A stretch of DNA of 64,000 nucleotides. Origin: Ziziphus jujuba (Eukaryota; Streptophyta; Magnoliopsida; Rosales; Rhamnaceae). This document shows, one piece after another, positions 63,733-64,000 of this stretch; positions within the stretch are counted from its first letter, which is position 1, and each line of letters starts with the position of its first letter. The notes beneath the pieces were generated by a model. It was not told where the DNA came from and searched no databases. It worked only from the letters and a program-made list of their open reading frames with translations. Location: positions 26,102,001-26,166,000 of the forward strand of contig NC_083390.1 in the NCBI RefSeq assembly GCF_031755915.1, in the 5' to 3' direction. Both the position numbers and the translations under genes were made by a program.

Positions 63733-64000
63733 TAAATAACACAAAAGTTCTCCACCAATTTCTTCTTTCTCTGTCACTATACCCCAAGAAGTAGAAAGAA
63801 TTACAAACCCCATTACGCCTAAAAGTCTAGGAATTTGTTGATAGTTAGAATATATTCGTAGACCGAGTCGACTGATTTGTTTTAAATTTAAAATAGCTTT
63901 ATATGGTCCTTTCCTATTCCTTCTTTGTCGTAGGGTTAAAACCAAAAAATCTTTGTTGTTTTCCTGATGTTTCCGCTTGTTTTCAATAAAACCTTCACGT
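63733..64000 (-). pseudogene. rps8: rps8, ribosomal protein S8 (C-terminal part; cut by window edge)
   Basis: Reads from the window edge [85 protein letters not shown]. The normal stop after LCYLW (TAA) has become CAA, so the frame continues to 63601. The N-terminal part lies beyond 64000. Confidence 0.88.

Overview
The window reads as plant nuclear DNA. A large piece of plastid DNA (a NUPT) has been inserted, rearranged and decayed, and LTR retrotransposons have broken it up. Nearly every plastid gene carries frameshifts, stops or deletions. Ty3/gypsy and Ty1/copia elements sit inside plastid genes. Many CpG-containing codons have become TpG or CpA, as expected for methylated nuclear DNA. 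The plastid gene set and the accD, rps16, infA and trnK/matK arrangement fit a flowering plant; I cannot name the species.

Layout: (1) 1-5550, a decayed Ty3/gypsy element (G1), its left LTR cut by the window edge. (2) 5551-10200, plastid block 1, inverted: petB, psbH, psbN, psbT and the psbB 3' end, with a 1.1 kb solo LTR of the G1/G2 family in the petB intron. (3) 10201-20928, plastid block 2: psbK, trnQ-UUG, rps16, trnK/matK, psbA, with a 3 kb solo LTR of a different family inside matK. (4) 20929-37788, plastid block 3 in normal plastome order: rbcL 3' end, accD, psaI, ycf4, cemA, petA, psbJ/L/F/E, petL, petG, trnW, trnP, psaJ, rpl33, rps18, rpl20, rps12 5' exon, clpP, psbB 5' part. (5) 37789-57635, a nest: a second copy of the 3 kb LTR sits in psbB, a tandem copia complex (38020-54786, minus strand) sits in that LTR, and a Ty3/gypsy element G2 (45177-53415, plus strand) sits in the copia. 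(6) 57636-64000, block 3 resumes: rest of psbB, psbT, psbN, psbH, petB, petD, rpoA 5' fragment, rps11, rpl36, infA, rps8.

The plastid genes are almost certainly non-functional; the few open ones (psbN, psbT, psbJ, petG, rps11, petL) are mostly very short. Both gypsy elements and both copia units are also broken. I see no new gene system. The most informative content is structural: a four-level nest, an inverted duplication of the psbB-petB segment whose two arms share a psbB nonsense codon, an occupied/empty-site pair for one LTR insertion, and two retroelement insertions flanked by abnormally long target duplications (294 bp and 34 bp).
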